Shown: positions 38,248 through 47,689 of the stretch, in pieces | Numbering within the stretch: position 1 is the stretch's first letter | How the letters are laid out: each line of letters starts with the position of its first letter | Assembly (NCBI GenBank): GCA_028716845.1 | Contig: JAQUPF010000009.1 | Span: 1-64,000, forward strand | Source of the DNA: a bacterium | Lineage (GTDB): Bacteria > Auribacterota > Tritonobacteria > UBA1439 | Direction: 5' to 3' | Length of the DNA: 64,000 nt | The notes under the pieces: model-generated | Database searches by the model: none | What the model saw: the letters and a program-made list of their open reading frames with translations, nothing else | What the model was told of the DNA's origin: nothing | Made by a program: the position numbers and the translations under genes

Positions 38248-40971
38248 TCAGGGCCGGAGCATGCGTTTCAGCATCTCCTTCGACGTGCCGCGCAGCAGCT
38301 CCCGGCCGACGTCCTCCGGCCGCACCGGCGCCCCCTCCTCCCGCGGCTTCGGCTCGAGGACACGGTCGATCTTCCGCTCGACCTCCTTCCGGAGGCGGAG
38401 GGCGCCGATGCCGGCCACCGCGCGGGCGACGCCGTCGCGGGAGGCCTCGATGTCGATCCGGGGCTCGGCGAGCGTGCCGCCGACCGGGACCGGGAACGGC
38501 AGCTCGATCCAGCCGCCGTCGTCGGGGAAGTAGGGGGCGAGCCGCTCGTAGGGGGCCGAGCCGCGCGGGAAGGAGAGAAAGCCCATGAACGAGAGCTCGC
38601 CGCCGAGGCCCATCTCCCCCTCGAGGTGGAGGCGCGCCGGCGTCTCGCCGTCCCGGATCTCCATGAGGAGGTCGCCGGTGCCGTAGGAGTCGCCCTCGAA
38701 GATGAAGCTCCCCTCGCAGCGGGTGAAGCGCGTCTCGCCCGGCGCCTGCCGAATCATCTCGCCGAGCGAGGCGATCTCCCTGATCCGCGCCCCCTCGCCG
38801 AGCAGGAGGAGGAGCGGGGCGGTCTGCCGGATGAAACCGAACGAGTGGAACGTCCCGTCCGTGACGCGGAAGCGGCCCTCCCCCCGCATCCCCCGTGAGA
38901 CCGTCTCCCAGTCGTCCCCCTCCCCCGCGGCGGCGAGCTCGGCGGCGAGTTTCCCCGAGAGGGTGTTCCTCGACCCGTGCACGTCGGCGAGGAGGGCGGC
39001 GACATCCACCTCCGCGAGGGCGCACCGGAGCGCGTAGCGCGGCGCGGCGCCGCGCAGGTCGGCGCTGAAATTGCCCGTCCCCCGCCCGCCGTAGAACGGC
39101 AGGACGACGTCGTCGAGCGACGCGGTCCCTCCCTCGACGCGCACCGCCGCCCGCCCGTTCCGGGCGGTGAGCTTCCCGGCCCTGATCTCCCCGACGGTCA
39201 CCTTCCCCCGCCCCCTCGCCTGCATGAGGAACGGGGGGACACCCCCCGCGGCCGGCGCGGCCGTGACGGCGGCCGCCGCCTCCGAGACGAGGCGGAGGCC
39301 GCGGGCGGCCGGCCGGGACGGCGCGGCGGCGGACGAGCTGAAATCGGCCGTGTCGATGACCGGGAAGTTCAGCTCCGAATCGAAGCGGGGCCAGTCCTTG
39401 AGGTCGAACTTGATATACCCCTCGGCGACGCTCGACCCGAGCCGGGCGGTCCCCACGCCGAGGCGGGCGGCGCCCGGGGTGAAGGTGCAGACCGCGTCGT
39501 AGAGGACGGGACGGGGCAGGCCTTCAATGGCCAGCCGCCCGTCGGGCACCTTCACCGTCCCCGTGACGACCGCCTCCGCCGGCGGCTTCCCGATCCCGTA
39601 TTCGACGGCGAGATCCGCCTCCGCCGTCCCGCCCGCCTCGGCGGGCATCTCGACGAACTTCCCCGCCTCGCCGAGGTCGAGGCCCCGGCCCGAGAGGCGC
39701 GCGCGCACGAGCGGGGCGGGCACCATCTCGTACGACCCCTCCGACGAGAGGCGCAGGCTGCCGAGGACGATCGAGCCGTCCGACCAGGAGAGCGTCTCCC
39801 CGGAACGGACGAGCGACGCGGAGAGCGCCGCCGGCACGCCCGCCTCCTTCCGGAACGCGCCGTAGTCGATCGCGCTCGCGCGGAGATCGATCCGGGAGCC
39901 GATCTCCATCGGGGAGGCGGAGCTGATCGACGCCTCGAGCGACACGGCGCCGCCGAGCGCCAGGCCGGGGACGTCGAGCGAGCCGATCGCCTCCCAGGGG
40001 ATCGACGCCCCGGCGACCGTGAGCTCCGCCTTGGGCACGCCCCCGATCCCGGCGACGAAGCCGCGCGCGGTGAGCCTCCCGTCGAGGGCGGAGGCGCTGA
40101 CCGACTTCAGGTCCCAGACGCCATCCGACAGCGAGCCGACGCCGCGCGCGGAGACCGCCAGGTCGAGGCCGTCCGCCGGCGAGGCGTAGACGTCGCCCCA
40201 GCGGAGGCCGATGCCGGAGGCGGCGAGATCCGCCCGGAAGCGGAGCTGCTCGCCCGCCCACCCCCTCACCGCCACCGTTCCGGAGAGCGCGCCGCCCTCG
40301 ACGGCGAGGCCGCCGAGATCGCCCGCCGATGCGGCGAGATCGGCGAGCGCCGCCTCGGCGATCTCGCCCCGCGCGTCGATGTGCGGCAGCTTCCCCTCCT
40401 CGATGCCGCTCGCCGTGAGGTCGAGGTTCCGGACGACGACCGGCCGGCCCCACGCCGGATCGGATGCGGTCAGGACGCCGTCGCGCACGCGGACGGATCC
40501 GACGGAGACGGTGAAGGAGGGCCGCCTCGCCGGCGGCGCGGGCGGCGCGTCGGGCGGCGTCGGGGGGCGCTCGGGCTTGAAGAGGTCCTCGATGTTCCAC
40601 GTCCCGTCCTCCCGCCTGACGAGGGAGGCGCGGGGGCGGCGGAGCGCCACCGTGCTCACGCGCACGGAGCGCCAGAGGAGCGGGAGGAGCCGCACGCGCA
40701 CGGCGAGGCTCTCCGTCGTGAGGAGCGGCGTCTCGCCGTCCGCCTCGTAGACGGCGACGTCCGACGCGGTGACGCCGACGCCCGGCCAGAACGACGGGGC
40801 GAGCGAGGAGAACGCCACCCGGCGCCCCAGGCTCCGCTCGATCGCGGCGCGCGCCGTCTCGAGCAGCCGGTCGGAGCGTGCGAAGGCCCTGAGCCCCGCC
40901 GCCGCGACCACGGCGAGGACGACTGCCGCCGCCGCCGCGATGAGGAGCGTTCTCCTGAGGGATCGTCTCAT
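38248..40971 (-). CDS. AsmA-family protein
   Basis: A 907-residue protein with one N-terminal membrane anchor (LLIAAAAAVVLAVVAAAGL) followed by the AsmA start pattern (LLETARAAIERSLGRRVAFSSL ... VRVSTVALRRPRASLVRREDGTWNIEDLF). The long remainder is repetitive beta structure (LTASDPAWGRPVVVRNLDLTASG), consistent with the lipid-transport beta-groove known for TamB/AsmA proteins. It supports an outer membrane. Confidence 0.85.
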   Translation of the reverse strand: MRRSLRRTLLIAAAAAVVLAVVAAAGLRAFARSDRLLETARAAIERSLGRRVAFSSLAPSFWPGVGVTASDVAVYEADGETPLLTTESLAVRVRLLPLLWRSVRVSTVALRRPRASLVRREDGTWNIEDLFKPERPPTPPDAPPAPPARRPSFTVSVGSVRVRDGVLTASDPAWGRPVVVRNLDLTASGIEEGKLPHIDARGEIAEAALADLAASAGDLGGLAVEGGALSGTVAVRGWAGEQLRFRADLAASGIGLRWGDVYASPADGLDLAVSARGVGSLSDGVWDLKSVSASALDGRLTARGFVAGIGGVPKAELTVAGASIPWEAIGSLDVPGLALGGAVSLEASISSASPMEIGSRIDLRASAIDYGAFRKEAGVPAALSASLVRSGETLSWSDGSIVLGSLRLSSEGSYEMVPAPLVRARLSGRGLDLGEAGKFVEMPAEAGGTAEADLAVEYGIGKPPAEAVVTGTVKVPDGRLAIEGLPRPVLYDAVCTFTPGAARLGVGTARLGSSVAEGYIKFDLKDWPRFDSELNFPVIDTADFSSSAAAPSRPAARGLRLVSEAAAAVTAAPAAGGVPPFLMQARGRGKVTVGEIRAGKLTARNGRAAVRVEGGTASLDDVVLPFYGGRGTGNFSADLRGAAPRYALRCALAEVDVAALLADVHGSRNTLSGKLAAELAAAGEGDDWETVSRGMRGEGRFRVTDGTFHSFGFIRQTAPLLLLLGEGARIREIASLGEMIRQAPGETRFTRCEGSFIFEGDSYGTGDLLMEIRDGETPARLHLEGEMGLGGELSFMGFLSFPRGSAPYERLAPYFPDDGGWIELPFPVPVGGTLAEPRIDIEASRDGVARAVAGIGALRLRKEVERKIDRVLEPKPREEGAPVRPEDVGRELLRGTSKEMLKRMLRP

Positions 40972-40972
40972 C

Positions 40973-41000
40973 TTGCAGTTCCCCGCGCGGGCCGTATAAT
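40973..41000 (+). promoter_or_regulatory. Sigma70-type promoter of nfeD operon
   Basis: -35 TTGCAG (40973-40978), 16-bp spacer and a perfect -10 TATAAT (40995-41000), leading to the ATG at 41120. Confidence 0.6.
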
Positions 41001-41119
41001 GGAGTACGGGAGGCGACGGCCGGGCCCCCGGTCATGCCGACCGCCTCCCCCGGGCAACCGGAAACGGCCGACGCCCCGGGACAGGGGCTCGCTCTTATGA
41101 TACCACAGGAGACATCCCG

Positions 41120-42484
41120 ATGAGAACCGCCCCCATGCTTATCGCGGTGCTCCTCCTCGCGGCGCCGGCGGCAGGCGAGCCGCCCGGGCCGGTGTACGTC
41201 GTGCCGGTCGAGGGGGAGATAAGCCGCGGCCTCGTGTACCTCGTGCGGCGCGGGATCCGGGAGGCGGAGGCGGCGCGCGCCGCCGCCCTCGTCCTCCGCA
41301 TGAACACGAACGGCGGCCGGCTCGACGCCACCGAGGAGATCATGGAGGAGCTCGCCCACACGCCGCTTCTGACGATCACCTTCGTGGACCACAAGGCGTT
41401 CTCGGCCGGGGCCTTCATCGCGATCGCGACGAAGGCCATCTACATGGCCCCCGGCGGCCTCATCGGGGCGGCGACGCCGGTCATGGTCGGCCCGGGCGGC
41501 GGGAGGGATATGGGCGAGGCGATCGAGGAGAAGGTCACCTCCGCCACCCGGGCGATGATCCGTTCCGCCGCGCGGCGGAACGGCCACCCGGCCGCCGTCG
41601 TCGAGGCGATGGTGGACCGGGACGTGGAGATCCCGGACGTGAGCCCGAAGGGGAAGCTCCTCACGCTCACCGCCGAGGAGGCGGCGGAGGAGGCCGTCGG
41701 CCTCTCCCTCGGGACGGTCTCGTCGGTCGAGGAGATCCTCCGTCTCCGGGGGCTCGAGGGGGCGGCGGTCGTCGCGATCGAGCCCCGCTGGTCGGAAAAG
41801 GCGGCGCTCTTCCTCACCCACTCGGTCGTCTCCGGCCTCCTCCTCATGGCGGGCATGATGGGGCTCTACATCGAGTTCAAGACGCCCGGCTTCGGCCTCC
41901 CCGGCCTCGCCGGCCTCGCGGCCCTCGGCCTCTTCTTCTGGGGCCACCGCGTCGCGGGCCTCGCGGGGTTCGAGGAGCTCGCCATCCTCCTCCTCGGCCT
42001 CCTCCTCCTCGGCCTGGAGATCTTCGTCATACCGGGATTCGGCGTCGCCGGCATCGCGGGGATCGCGGCCATCTTCGCCGCCATCCTCTCCTCGATGCTG
42101 CGGCGGTTCCCCGGCGCGCCGGTCGTCCCCGAACTCGGCCGGCTCGCGCAGCCGCTCCTCTCGCTCGGCATCGGCATCGCGGGGAGCTTCTTCGGCGCCG
42201 CCATTGCCCTCCGCTACCTGCCGCGGGCCGGGGCCGCCCGCGGCATCATCCTGACCGAGGAGGAGCGCGCCGCCGAGGGGTTCAGGTCGGCGCCGCGTGA
42301 CCTCGCCGGCTACGTCGGCCGCGAAGGCGTGGCCCTGACCGACCTCCGCCCGGCCGGGAAGGCGCGCTTCGGCGAGGAGCTCCTCGACGTCGTCACGGAG
42401 GGCGACTACCTCGACCGGGGCTCCCGGATCACCGTCCTGGCCGTCGAGGGGGGCAGGGTGGTCGTCGCCGCCCGGCGGGCCTGA
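41120..42484 (+). CDS. nfeD: Long-form NfeD membrane serine protease
   Basis: A 454-residue protein with a signal sequence (MRTAPMLIAVLLLAAPAAG), a ClpP-like domain with S95 in HKAFSAGAFIA and K138 in EEKVT, the positions of the Ser-Lys dyad in archaeal PH1510, then four or five membrane helices and a C-terminal OB domain (YVGREGVALTDLRPAGKARFGEELLDVVTEG). SD AGGAGAC lies upstream. NfeD proteins work with flotillin/stomatin partners; a flotillin gene follows at 43431. Confidence 0.9.
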   Translation: MRTAPMLIAVLLLAAPAAGEPPGPVYVVPVEGEISRGLVYLVRRGIREAEAARAAALVLRMNTNGGRLDATEEIMEELAHTPLLTITFVDHKAFSAGAFIAIATKAIYMAPGGLIGAATPVMVGPGGGRDMGEAIEEKVTSATRAMIRSAARRNGHPAAVVEAMVDRDVEIPDVSPKGKLLTLTAEEAAEEAVGLSLGTVSSVEEILRLRGLEGAAVVAIEPRWSEKAALFLTHSVVSGLLLMAGMMGLYIEFKTPGFGLPGLAGLAALGLFFWGHRVAGLAGFEELAILLLGLLLLGLEIFVIPGFGVAGIAGIAAIFAAILSSMLRRFPGAPVVPELGRLAQPLLSLGIGIAGSFFGAAIALRYLPRAGAARGIILTEEERAAEGFRSAPRDLAGYVGREGVALTDLRPAGKARFGEELLDVVTEGDYLDRGSRITVLAVEGGRVVVAARRA

Positions 42485-42485
42485 C

Positions 42486-42893
42486 AAAGAACCAATTCAC
42501 CGCGGATTGCCACTGATCATTACGGATCGCCACCGATCCGGCGATAAAGAACAAATTTACCACGGATTATCACGGATCATTACGGATCACCACTGATCCG
42601 GCGGCAGCTAAAAACTGAAAAGGAACAGCGTTTTTACCGCGGATGCACGCGGATGGCAACTACAGTTGAACGTTCAAAGTTCAAAGTTCAAAGTGAAAAG
42701 GAACAGCGTTTCCATCCCGGGACGGGTTTATCGTCACGCTTTCAACTTTCAACTTTGGACTTTGAACTGTTGTTGGTCCGCGTCAATCCGCGGCGATATA
42801 GTGTGCCCTCCTGTTTTCGACTTTCAACTTTCTACTTTGAACTTTCAACTGTTGTTGTTCCGTGTTAATCCGTGGTAACTTGGTTCTTTATTC
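42486..42893. repeat. Large composite hairpin repeat block
   Basis: Contains two tandem CACGGATTA/GATCATTACGGATC-type units with CACTGATCCGGCG, then TTCAAAGTTCAAAGTTCAAAGT facing CTTTCAACTTTCAACTTTG and CTTTGAACTTTCAACTG. The two arms are largely complementary. No gene is supported in the gap between the two nfeD genes. Confidence 0.75.
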
Positions 42894-42945
42894 TGCGCCG
42901 ATTGCGCTTTCCCGCCCCCCCCGGCATGCCGTATACTACCTCCCG

Positions 42946-43419
42946 ATGGAATGGATCGTCGTCACGTTCATCGTCGGCTTCCTGCTCGTCTGCGCGGAGG
43001 TGTTCATCCCGGGGGGCGTCCTCGGCCTGTTCGGGGCGCTCTCCCTCGCCGCCTCGCTCGTCATGGCGTTCAACGCCTACGGGGCGGCGGCGGGGCTCTC
43101 CTACCTCGGGGTGATGACGGTCGCCGTCCTGATCGGGATCTGGCTCACCTACACCGTCGTCCGGCGGACGCGGGTGGGCCGGTCGCTGTTCCTCGATGAG
43201 ACGCAGCGCGGCTTCTCCTCCGCCGGGGAGGACCTCTCGGCGCTCAGGGGGATCGAGGGGACGGCGCTCACGCCGCTCCGCCCCTCGGGGAAGGCCGAGA
43301 TCGGCGGCAGGCGGATCGACGTGGTCACGGAGGGCGGAATGACGGCGCAGGGGGCGCGGGTGCGGGTCCTCTCGGTCGAGGGGGCGCGCGTCGTCGTGCG
43401 GGAGATCGAAGCGGACTAG
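42946..43419 (+). CDS. Short-form NfeD protein
   Basis: A 157-residue protein from the ATG at 42946. It has three membrane helices ([46 protein letters not shown]) and a C-terminal OB domain ([29 protein letters not shown]) and lacks the protease part. Short NfeDs pair with flotillins; the FloA gene follows 11 bp later with SD GGAGG. Confidence 0.88.
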   Translation: MEWIVVTFIVGFLLVCAEVFIPGGVLGLFGALSLAASLVMAFNAYGAAAGLSYLGVMTVAVLIGIWLTYTVVRRTRVGRSLFLDETQRGFSSAGEDLSALRGIEGTALTPLRPSGKAEIGGRRIDVVTEGGMTAQGARVRVLSVEGARVVVREIEAD

Positions 43420-43430
43420 GAGGTGCAATC

Positions 43431-44426
43431 ATGCCGGCGGCCATTTTCCTCGTCATCGTCATCGTGGTGGGGATCGTCTTCATCGGGATCTTCCTCTCGT
43501 TCCTGAACATCTGGGTCCGGGCGCTCGCCTCGAACGCGCACGTCAAGCTCGGCAACCTCGTCGGGATGAAGCTCCGGAAGATCAAGCCGCAGATCATCGT
43601 GGACGCGCGGATATCCGCGATCAAGGCGGGGATCGACGTGAGCACGAACAACCTCGAGGCGCACTACCTCGCCGGCGGCCGGGTGATCAACGTCGTCCGG
43701 GCGCTCATCGCCGCGGACAAGGCGAACATCCCGCTCACCTTCAAGCAGGCGGCGGCGATCGACCTCGCCGGGCGCGACGTGCTCCAGGCGGTGCAGACGA
43801 GCGTCAACCCGAAGGTGATCGACTGCCCCGACCCGCAGAAGGGGCGGACGACCGTGGACGCGGTCGCGAAGGACGGCATCCAGCTCAAGGCGAAGGCGCG
43901 GGTGACCGTGCGCGCGAACCTCGAGCGGCTCGTCGGCGGCGCGACCGAGGAGACGATCATCGCCCGCGTCGGCGAGGGGATCGTGACGACGATCGGCTCC
44001 GCCGAGACGCACAAGCGGGTGCTCGAGAACCCGGACCTCATATCGAAGAAGGTCCTCGAGAAGGGGCTCGACTCCGGGACGGCGTTCGAGATCCTCTCCA
44101 TCGACATCGCCGACATCGACGTCGGCGAGAACATCGGCGCCCGCCTCCAGTCCGACCAGGCGGAGGCGGACAAGCGCGTCGCGCAGGCGAAGGCGGAGGT
44201 GCGGCGCGCGATGGCGGTGGCGCTCGAGCAGGAGATGCAGGCCCGCGTCCGGGAGATGCGGGCGAAGGTGGTCGAGGCCGAGTCGGAGGTCCCGAAGGCG
44301 ATCTCCCAGGCCTTCCGCGAGGGGAAGCTCGGCGTCTTCGACTACTACAACCTCCTGAACATCCAGGCCGACACCGGGATGCGCCATTCGATCGGCGGCA
44401 GGGAGACGCCGCGGCAGGACGCCTGA
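43431..44426 (+). CDS. floA: Flotillin-like protein FloA (UPF0365)
   Basis: A 331-residue membrane-scaffold protein. It has an N-terminal hydrophobic hairpin, a SPFH-like domain ([21 protein letters not shown] ... [18 protein letters not shown]) and a C-terminal coiled coil ([28 protein letters not shown]). These are the FloA/UPF0365 hallmarks. It is cotranscribed with the short nfeD, the pairing known from Bacillus yqeZ-floA. Confidence 0.93.
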   Translation: MPAAIFLVIVIVVGIVFIGIFLSFLNIWVRALASNAHVKLGNLVGMKLRKIKPQIIVDARISAIKAGIDVSTNNLEAHYLAGGRVINVVRALIAADKANIPLTFKQAAAIDLAGRDVLQAVQTSVNPKVIDCPDPQKGRTTVDAVAKDGIQLKAKARVTVRANLERLVGGATEETIIARVGEGIVTTIGSAETHKRVLENPDLISKKVLEKGLDSGTAFEILSIDIADIDVGENIGARLQSDQAEADKRVAQAKAEVRRAMAVALEQEMQARVREMRAKVVEAESEVPKAISQAFREGKLGVFDYYNLLNIQADTGMRHSIGGRETPRQDA

Positions 44427-44456
44427 GCGGCGGCGCGCGGCCGGAGACCGCACGGC

Positions 44457-45074
44457 ATGGACATCGCCTTCATCATCATCATCATCGTCTTCGCCGTCGC
44501 GAACGCCCTCGCGAACGCCTCGAAGAAGAAGCGGGCGACGGGGGCGACGGGGGCACCGGCGCGGCGGCCGGTCGCGCAGGAGATCCCCTCGCCGCTCGCC
44601 GAGCTCCTCAGCCGTTTCCGCGAGGAGATGGCGGTGAGGGCGCCCGAGGAGGAGGCGGAGGAGGACGTCTGGGAGGAACGGGCGCACGTTGAGGAGCCCG
44701 CGCCGCCCCCGCCGCGGCCGGTCGCCCGCAAGGAGCAGCGACCCGTGCCGCTTGAGAGGATCGCCGCGGCCGCGGTGAAGGCGGCGGAGGAGGACGTCTG
44801 GGGGGAGCGGGCGTATGCGGAGGCCGGACAGGCCCGTCCCCCGGAGCGGCCGGTCGCCATCAGGGAGCAGCGGCCCGTGCCCCTCGAGCGGATCGCCGCC
44901 GTCGTGGCGAAGGCGGCGGCGCCCGCCGCGGCGGTTGCGGAGCGCGGCCCGGCCGCGCCGATCCCGCGGCTCACGAGGGAGTCGGCCCGCGAGGGGATCA
45001 TCGCCGCGGAGATCCTCGGCCCCGCCCTCGCCCGCAGGCGGCGCGGCAGGTTCGGCTCACGCCGCCTCTTCTAA
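44457..45074 (+). CDS. Small membrane-anchored protein with an internal tandem repeat
   Basis: A 205-residue protein: one N-terminal membrane helix (MDIAFIIIIIVFAVANALA), then a low-complexity acidic/proline-rich region. A unit of about 55 residues containing EEDVW-ER ... EQRPVPLERIA is present twice (about 68-105 and 112-148). No family is recognised. It follows floA by 30 bp and may belong to the same operon. Confidence 0.6.
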   Translation: MDIAFIIIIIVFAVANALANASKKKRATGATGAPARRPVAQEIPSPLAELLSRFREEMAVRAPEEEAEEDVWEERAHVEEPAPPPPRPVARKEQRPVPLERIAAAAVKAAEEDVWGERAYAEAGQARPPERPVAIREQRPVPLERIAAVVAKAAAPAAAVAERGPAAPIPRLTRESAREGIIAAEILGPALARRRRGRFGSRRLF

Positions 45075-45090
45075 CGCACGAGCAGGAATG

Positions 45091-45176
45091 CCGCGGTGGC
45101 GGAACCGGCAGACGCGCACGATTCAAAATCGTGTGTCCGAAAGGACATGAGAGTTCGATCCTCTCCCGCGGCACCA
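45091..45176 (+). tRNA. tRNA-Leu (CAA)
   Basis: Class II tRNA with acceptor GCCGCGG/CCGCGGC, a long variable arm and encoded CCA end. The anticodon stem CACGA/TCGTG encloses the loop TTCAAAA, giving anticodon CAA. The T loop reads GTTCGATCC. Confidence 0.95.
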
Positions 45177-45180
45177 GCAC

Positions 45181-45398
45181 TACAGTTCAAAGTTCAAAGT
45201 TCAAAGTAGAAAGAAGATACCATTGCTTTGCCGCGGATTGACGCGGATTATCGCGGATCATATGCGGCCCGCGGCAAGCTCCCCTTCCTCCTTCCCCTTC
45301 AATCCGCGTGGATCCGCGTGCATCCGCGGCAAAAACACTGTCACTTTTAACTTTGAACTTTCAACTGTAGTTGCCATCCATGGTGGATTGGTTCTTTG
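45181..45398. repeat. Composite hairpin repeat block after tRNA-Leu
   Basis: Left arm: TTCAAAGTTCAAAGTTCAAAG then CCGCGGATTGACGCGGATTA. Right arm: AATCCGCGTGGATCCGCGTG, GCATCCGCGGCAA, then TTTAACTTTGAACTTTCAAC. The arms pair in order, so the block forms a two-segment hairpin of about 200 bp. It starts within 5 bp of the tRNA CCA end. Confidence 0.8.
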
Positions 45399-45410
45399 CG
45401 CTTCGGGGCG

Positions 45411-46385
45411 TCAGACGCGATGGAGTGACAGGCCGTCCGGCGCGGGGCAGGTGACCGAGAGGAGGCCGGTCTCCCCGCCCGCCGTCCGGGCGACGCCGAC
45501 CGTCTCGCCGGGGACCGCGTCGCCGTAGCGGGCGCAGGCGCGGGCCGCCTCCAGGATCTCATCCTCCCCCCCGCCGCCGCAGACGAGGACGGTCGGCCCG
45601 GGGAAGCCGCGGGGGGTGAGGAGGACGTCCCCCTCCCGCGCCATCTCCCGGAGGCGCCGGTTCTCCGCCTCCTTCCGGCCGACGACGATCTTCCGCCCGC
45701 TCCCGAGCCGGAAATGCCTGCCGACCTTGAGCAGGTCGATCGCGCGCACGTCGCCGAGCCCCTCGCGGTCGCGGAGGTCGCGGAGGCGGCGCGAGAAGCC
45801 GGGATCGGTCAGGAGGCAGCCGCCGGCGGGGCTCGGATACTCCTCCACGCCGTACTCCGCCGCGAGCGCCATCTGGGGCTTCCGGGAGCGGCCGTGGAGG
45901 CCGAGGAGGCGCGACCGGTCCACCTTCCCCTCCCGCTCCGGGACGGTCTCGTCGAGGAGCGCCGCGCTGAGCGGCCGGAGGAGCAGCCCCTCGCAGCCGG
46001 ACCGCTTCTCGACGACGCGGAGCGCCTGCCGGTTCTGCGACATCGGCCGCTCGTTGAGCACCTCGCCGGTGAAGACGAAATCGTACCCCTCCTCCCGCAT
46101 GATCCCCCCCGCGATCCGCACCATGAGGATGTGGCAGTCGATGCACGGGTTCATGTTCGCCCCGAAGCCGTAGCGGGGGGCCTTCATCATCTCGAGGTGC
46201 TCCGCCGTGATGTCGCGGACGAGGAGGGGGATGCCGAGGCGGGCGGCGGCCCGGCGGGCGTTCCCCGCCCCGAAGAAGGGGGACTCGAAGGAGATCGCCG
46301 TCGTCTCGATCCCCTGCTCCCTGAGGACGCAGACGGCGAGGATGCTGTCGAGCCCCCCCGAGAGCAGGCCGAGCGCGCGCGTCAC
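45411..46385 (-). CDS. PP-loop ATPase, thiouridylase-like (MnmA/ThiI type) with extra C-terminal domain
   Basis: A 324-residue protein starting at GTG (46385). The N-terminus has the PP-loop SGGLDS (LGLLSGGLDSILA), then CIDCH and FVFTGEVLNERPMSQNRQAL and SPAGGC. The C-terminal part (GRHFRLGSGRKIVVGRKEAENRRL) resembles an NFACT-R/DUF814 RNA-binding segment, which suggests action on tRNA. Similar proteins are annotated as tRNA thiouridine synthases; substrate not settled. Its start overlaps the preceding gene's stop. Confidence 0.75.
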   Translation of the reverse strand: MTRALGLLSGGLDSILAVCVLREQGIETTAISFESPFFGAGNARRAAARLGIPLLVRDITAEHLEMMKAPRYGFGANMNPCIDCHILMVRIAGGIMREEGYDFVFTGEVLNERPMSQNRQALRVVEKRSGCEGLLLRPLSAALLDETVPEREGKVDRSRLLGLHGRSRKPQMALAAEYGVEEYPSPAGGCLLTDPGFSRRLRDLRDREGLGDVRAIDLLKVGRHFRLGSGRKIVVGRKEAENRRLREMAREGDVLLTPRGFPGPTVLVCGGGGEDEILEAARACARYGDAVPGETVGVARTAGGETGLLSVTCPAPDGLSLHRV

Positions 46386-47689
46386 CGGCGCCCCTCCCCC
46401 ATCCGCTCCTCGACGAACCGCCTGCCGAGGGCGGCGCAGTTGTTCATGTTCCGGTCATACGGGTAGATCTGGCTGGTGTTGACGAGGGAGAGCCCCCGGA
46501 CCGCCGTCTCGAAGGGCGGCATCCGATCCCGGTAGCCGAGGGTGTAGACGACCGTGCCGTGGCGGGCGCGGAACAGGTGCGTCCGCTCGACCCACTCCCG
46601 GCGGAACGCCGGGTTCACGAGGCGGAGCGAGGCCTCGTGCGCGCGGAAGTAGGAATCGGCGTCCATCCGCCAGAGCGGGTCGTCCGCGTCCACGTAGTTG
46701 AACAGGTAGACGATCCGCCGCCCGCCGTACCGCTCCGGCGGGATGAAGTTCGTGTGCTCGATGAGGCCGCCGAAGGTGATCCGTGGGTCGCTGACGTTGA
46801 GCCAGTAGACGGGGCTGATCGATTCCCGGCACTCCATGACGAGGCAGACCACCGCCTGGTAGTCGATCCCCTCGAGGCGCGCCCGGTCGGCGCCGGGGAG
46901 CGGCGGCGCGATCTTGAGGAACTCCGGGATCGGGACCGTGCAGACGGCGGCGTCGAAGGCGGCCTCCGTGCCCCCCGCGAGGACGCCGCGGACCGCCCCG
47001 CCCTCCGCGATGACGCCGGTCACGGGAACGCCCTCCCGCAGGACGCCGCCGCGGGCGACGATCTCCTCCTTCAGCCGCTCGATCATGCGCTCGAAGCCGC
47101 CGTCGAGGTAGCCGAGCTCCTCGCGCATCCCCCCCCTGCTCCGCGATCGCGCCCGCGGGTGGATCCTCCCCCAGATCCAGGCGGCGGGGATGCGGTCGTA
47201 CGAGCCGCCGAACTTGAGCCGGAGGAGCGGCTCCCAGACGACCCGGTAGGCGTTCGCGCCCACGTGCCGGGAGAACCACTCCCCGCAGGTGACGCGGTCG
47301 AGCGCCGACCAGTCCTCCATCCGCTGGAGGCGGAGGATGGCGAGCCCCATCCGCACCCGCTCCATCGGCCGGAGCGGCCTGAAGCGGAGGAGGTCGAGCG
47401 GCGTCCCGAACCGGTGGACGCCGCCGCCGTGGAAGAAGCCGACCGGCGAGGGGCGCCAGACGAGCCGGCCGGCGAGGCCGAGGTCGCCGATCCAGTCGAG
47501 GACCGCGCCGTCGGTCTTGAAGATATGGTGGTAGAACCGCTCGACCCAGACGTCGCCGACGCGGAACGATCCCGCGAGGCCGCCGGCGCGAGCGTCCCGC
47601 TCGAAGAGCGTCACCTCGTGCCCCCGCGCGAGCAGCTCGCGGGCGACGCTGAGCCCCGTGATGCCGCCGCCGATGACGGCCGCCCTCAT
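46382..47689 (-). CDS. FAD-dependent amine-oxidase-like oxidoreductase
   Basis: A 435-residue protein starting at the ATG at 47689; the frame is open further upstream but overlaps the next gene. It has the dinucleotide-binding start MRAAVIGGGITGLSVARELL with Glu at the end of strand 2 (LFERD) and the segment GGLAGSF. It resembles the protoporphyrinogen oxidase/phytoene desaturase-type enzymes found in glycan and lipid clusters. It is coupled by ATGA overlap to the flippase-like gene upstream. Confidence 0.8.
   Translation of the reverse strand: MRAAVIGGGITGLSVARELLARGHEVTLFERDARAGGLAGSFRVGDVWVERFYHHIFKTDGAVLDWIGDLGLAGRLVWRPSPVGFFHGGGVHRFGTPLDLLRFRPLRPMERVRMGLAILRLQRMEDWSALDRVTCGEWFSRHVGANAYRVVWEPLLRLKFGGSYDRIPAAWIWGRIHPRARSRSRGGMREELGYLDGGFERMIERLKEEIVARGGVLREGVPVTGVIAEGGAVRGVLAGGTEAAFDAAVCTVPIPEFLKIAPPLPGADRARLEGIDYQAVVCLVMECRESISPVYWLNVSDPRITFGGLIEHTNFIPPERYGGRRIVYLFNYVDADDPLWRMDADSYFRAHEASLRLVNPAFRREWVERTHLFRARHGTVVYTLGYRDRMPPFETAVRGLSLVNTSQIYPYDRNMNNCAALGRRFVEERMGEGRR

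Noticed and set aside
36426-38588. 720-codon plus-strand frame
   Set aside because: Antisense to the lipoprotein and phosphodiesterase genes, whose motifs are clear; composition is typical of a GC shadow.
39524-42487. 987-codon minus-strand frame across nfeD and asmA
   Set aside because: Opposes NfeD and overlaps AsmA in another frame; no recognisable domain.
45174-45410. tRNA-Leu 3' end as a phage attachment site
   Set aside because: The adjoining sequence is the general composite repeat and no integrase or duplicated tRNA end is present.
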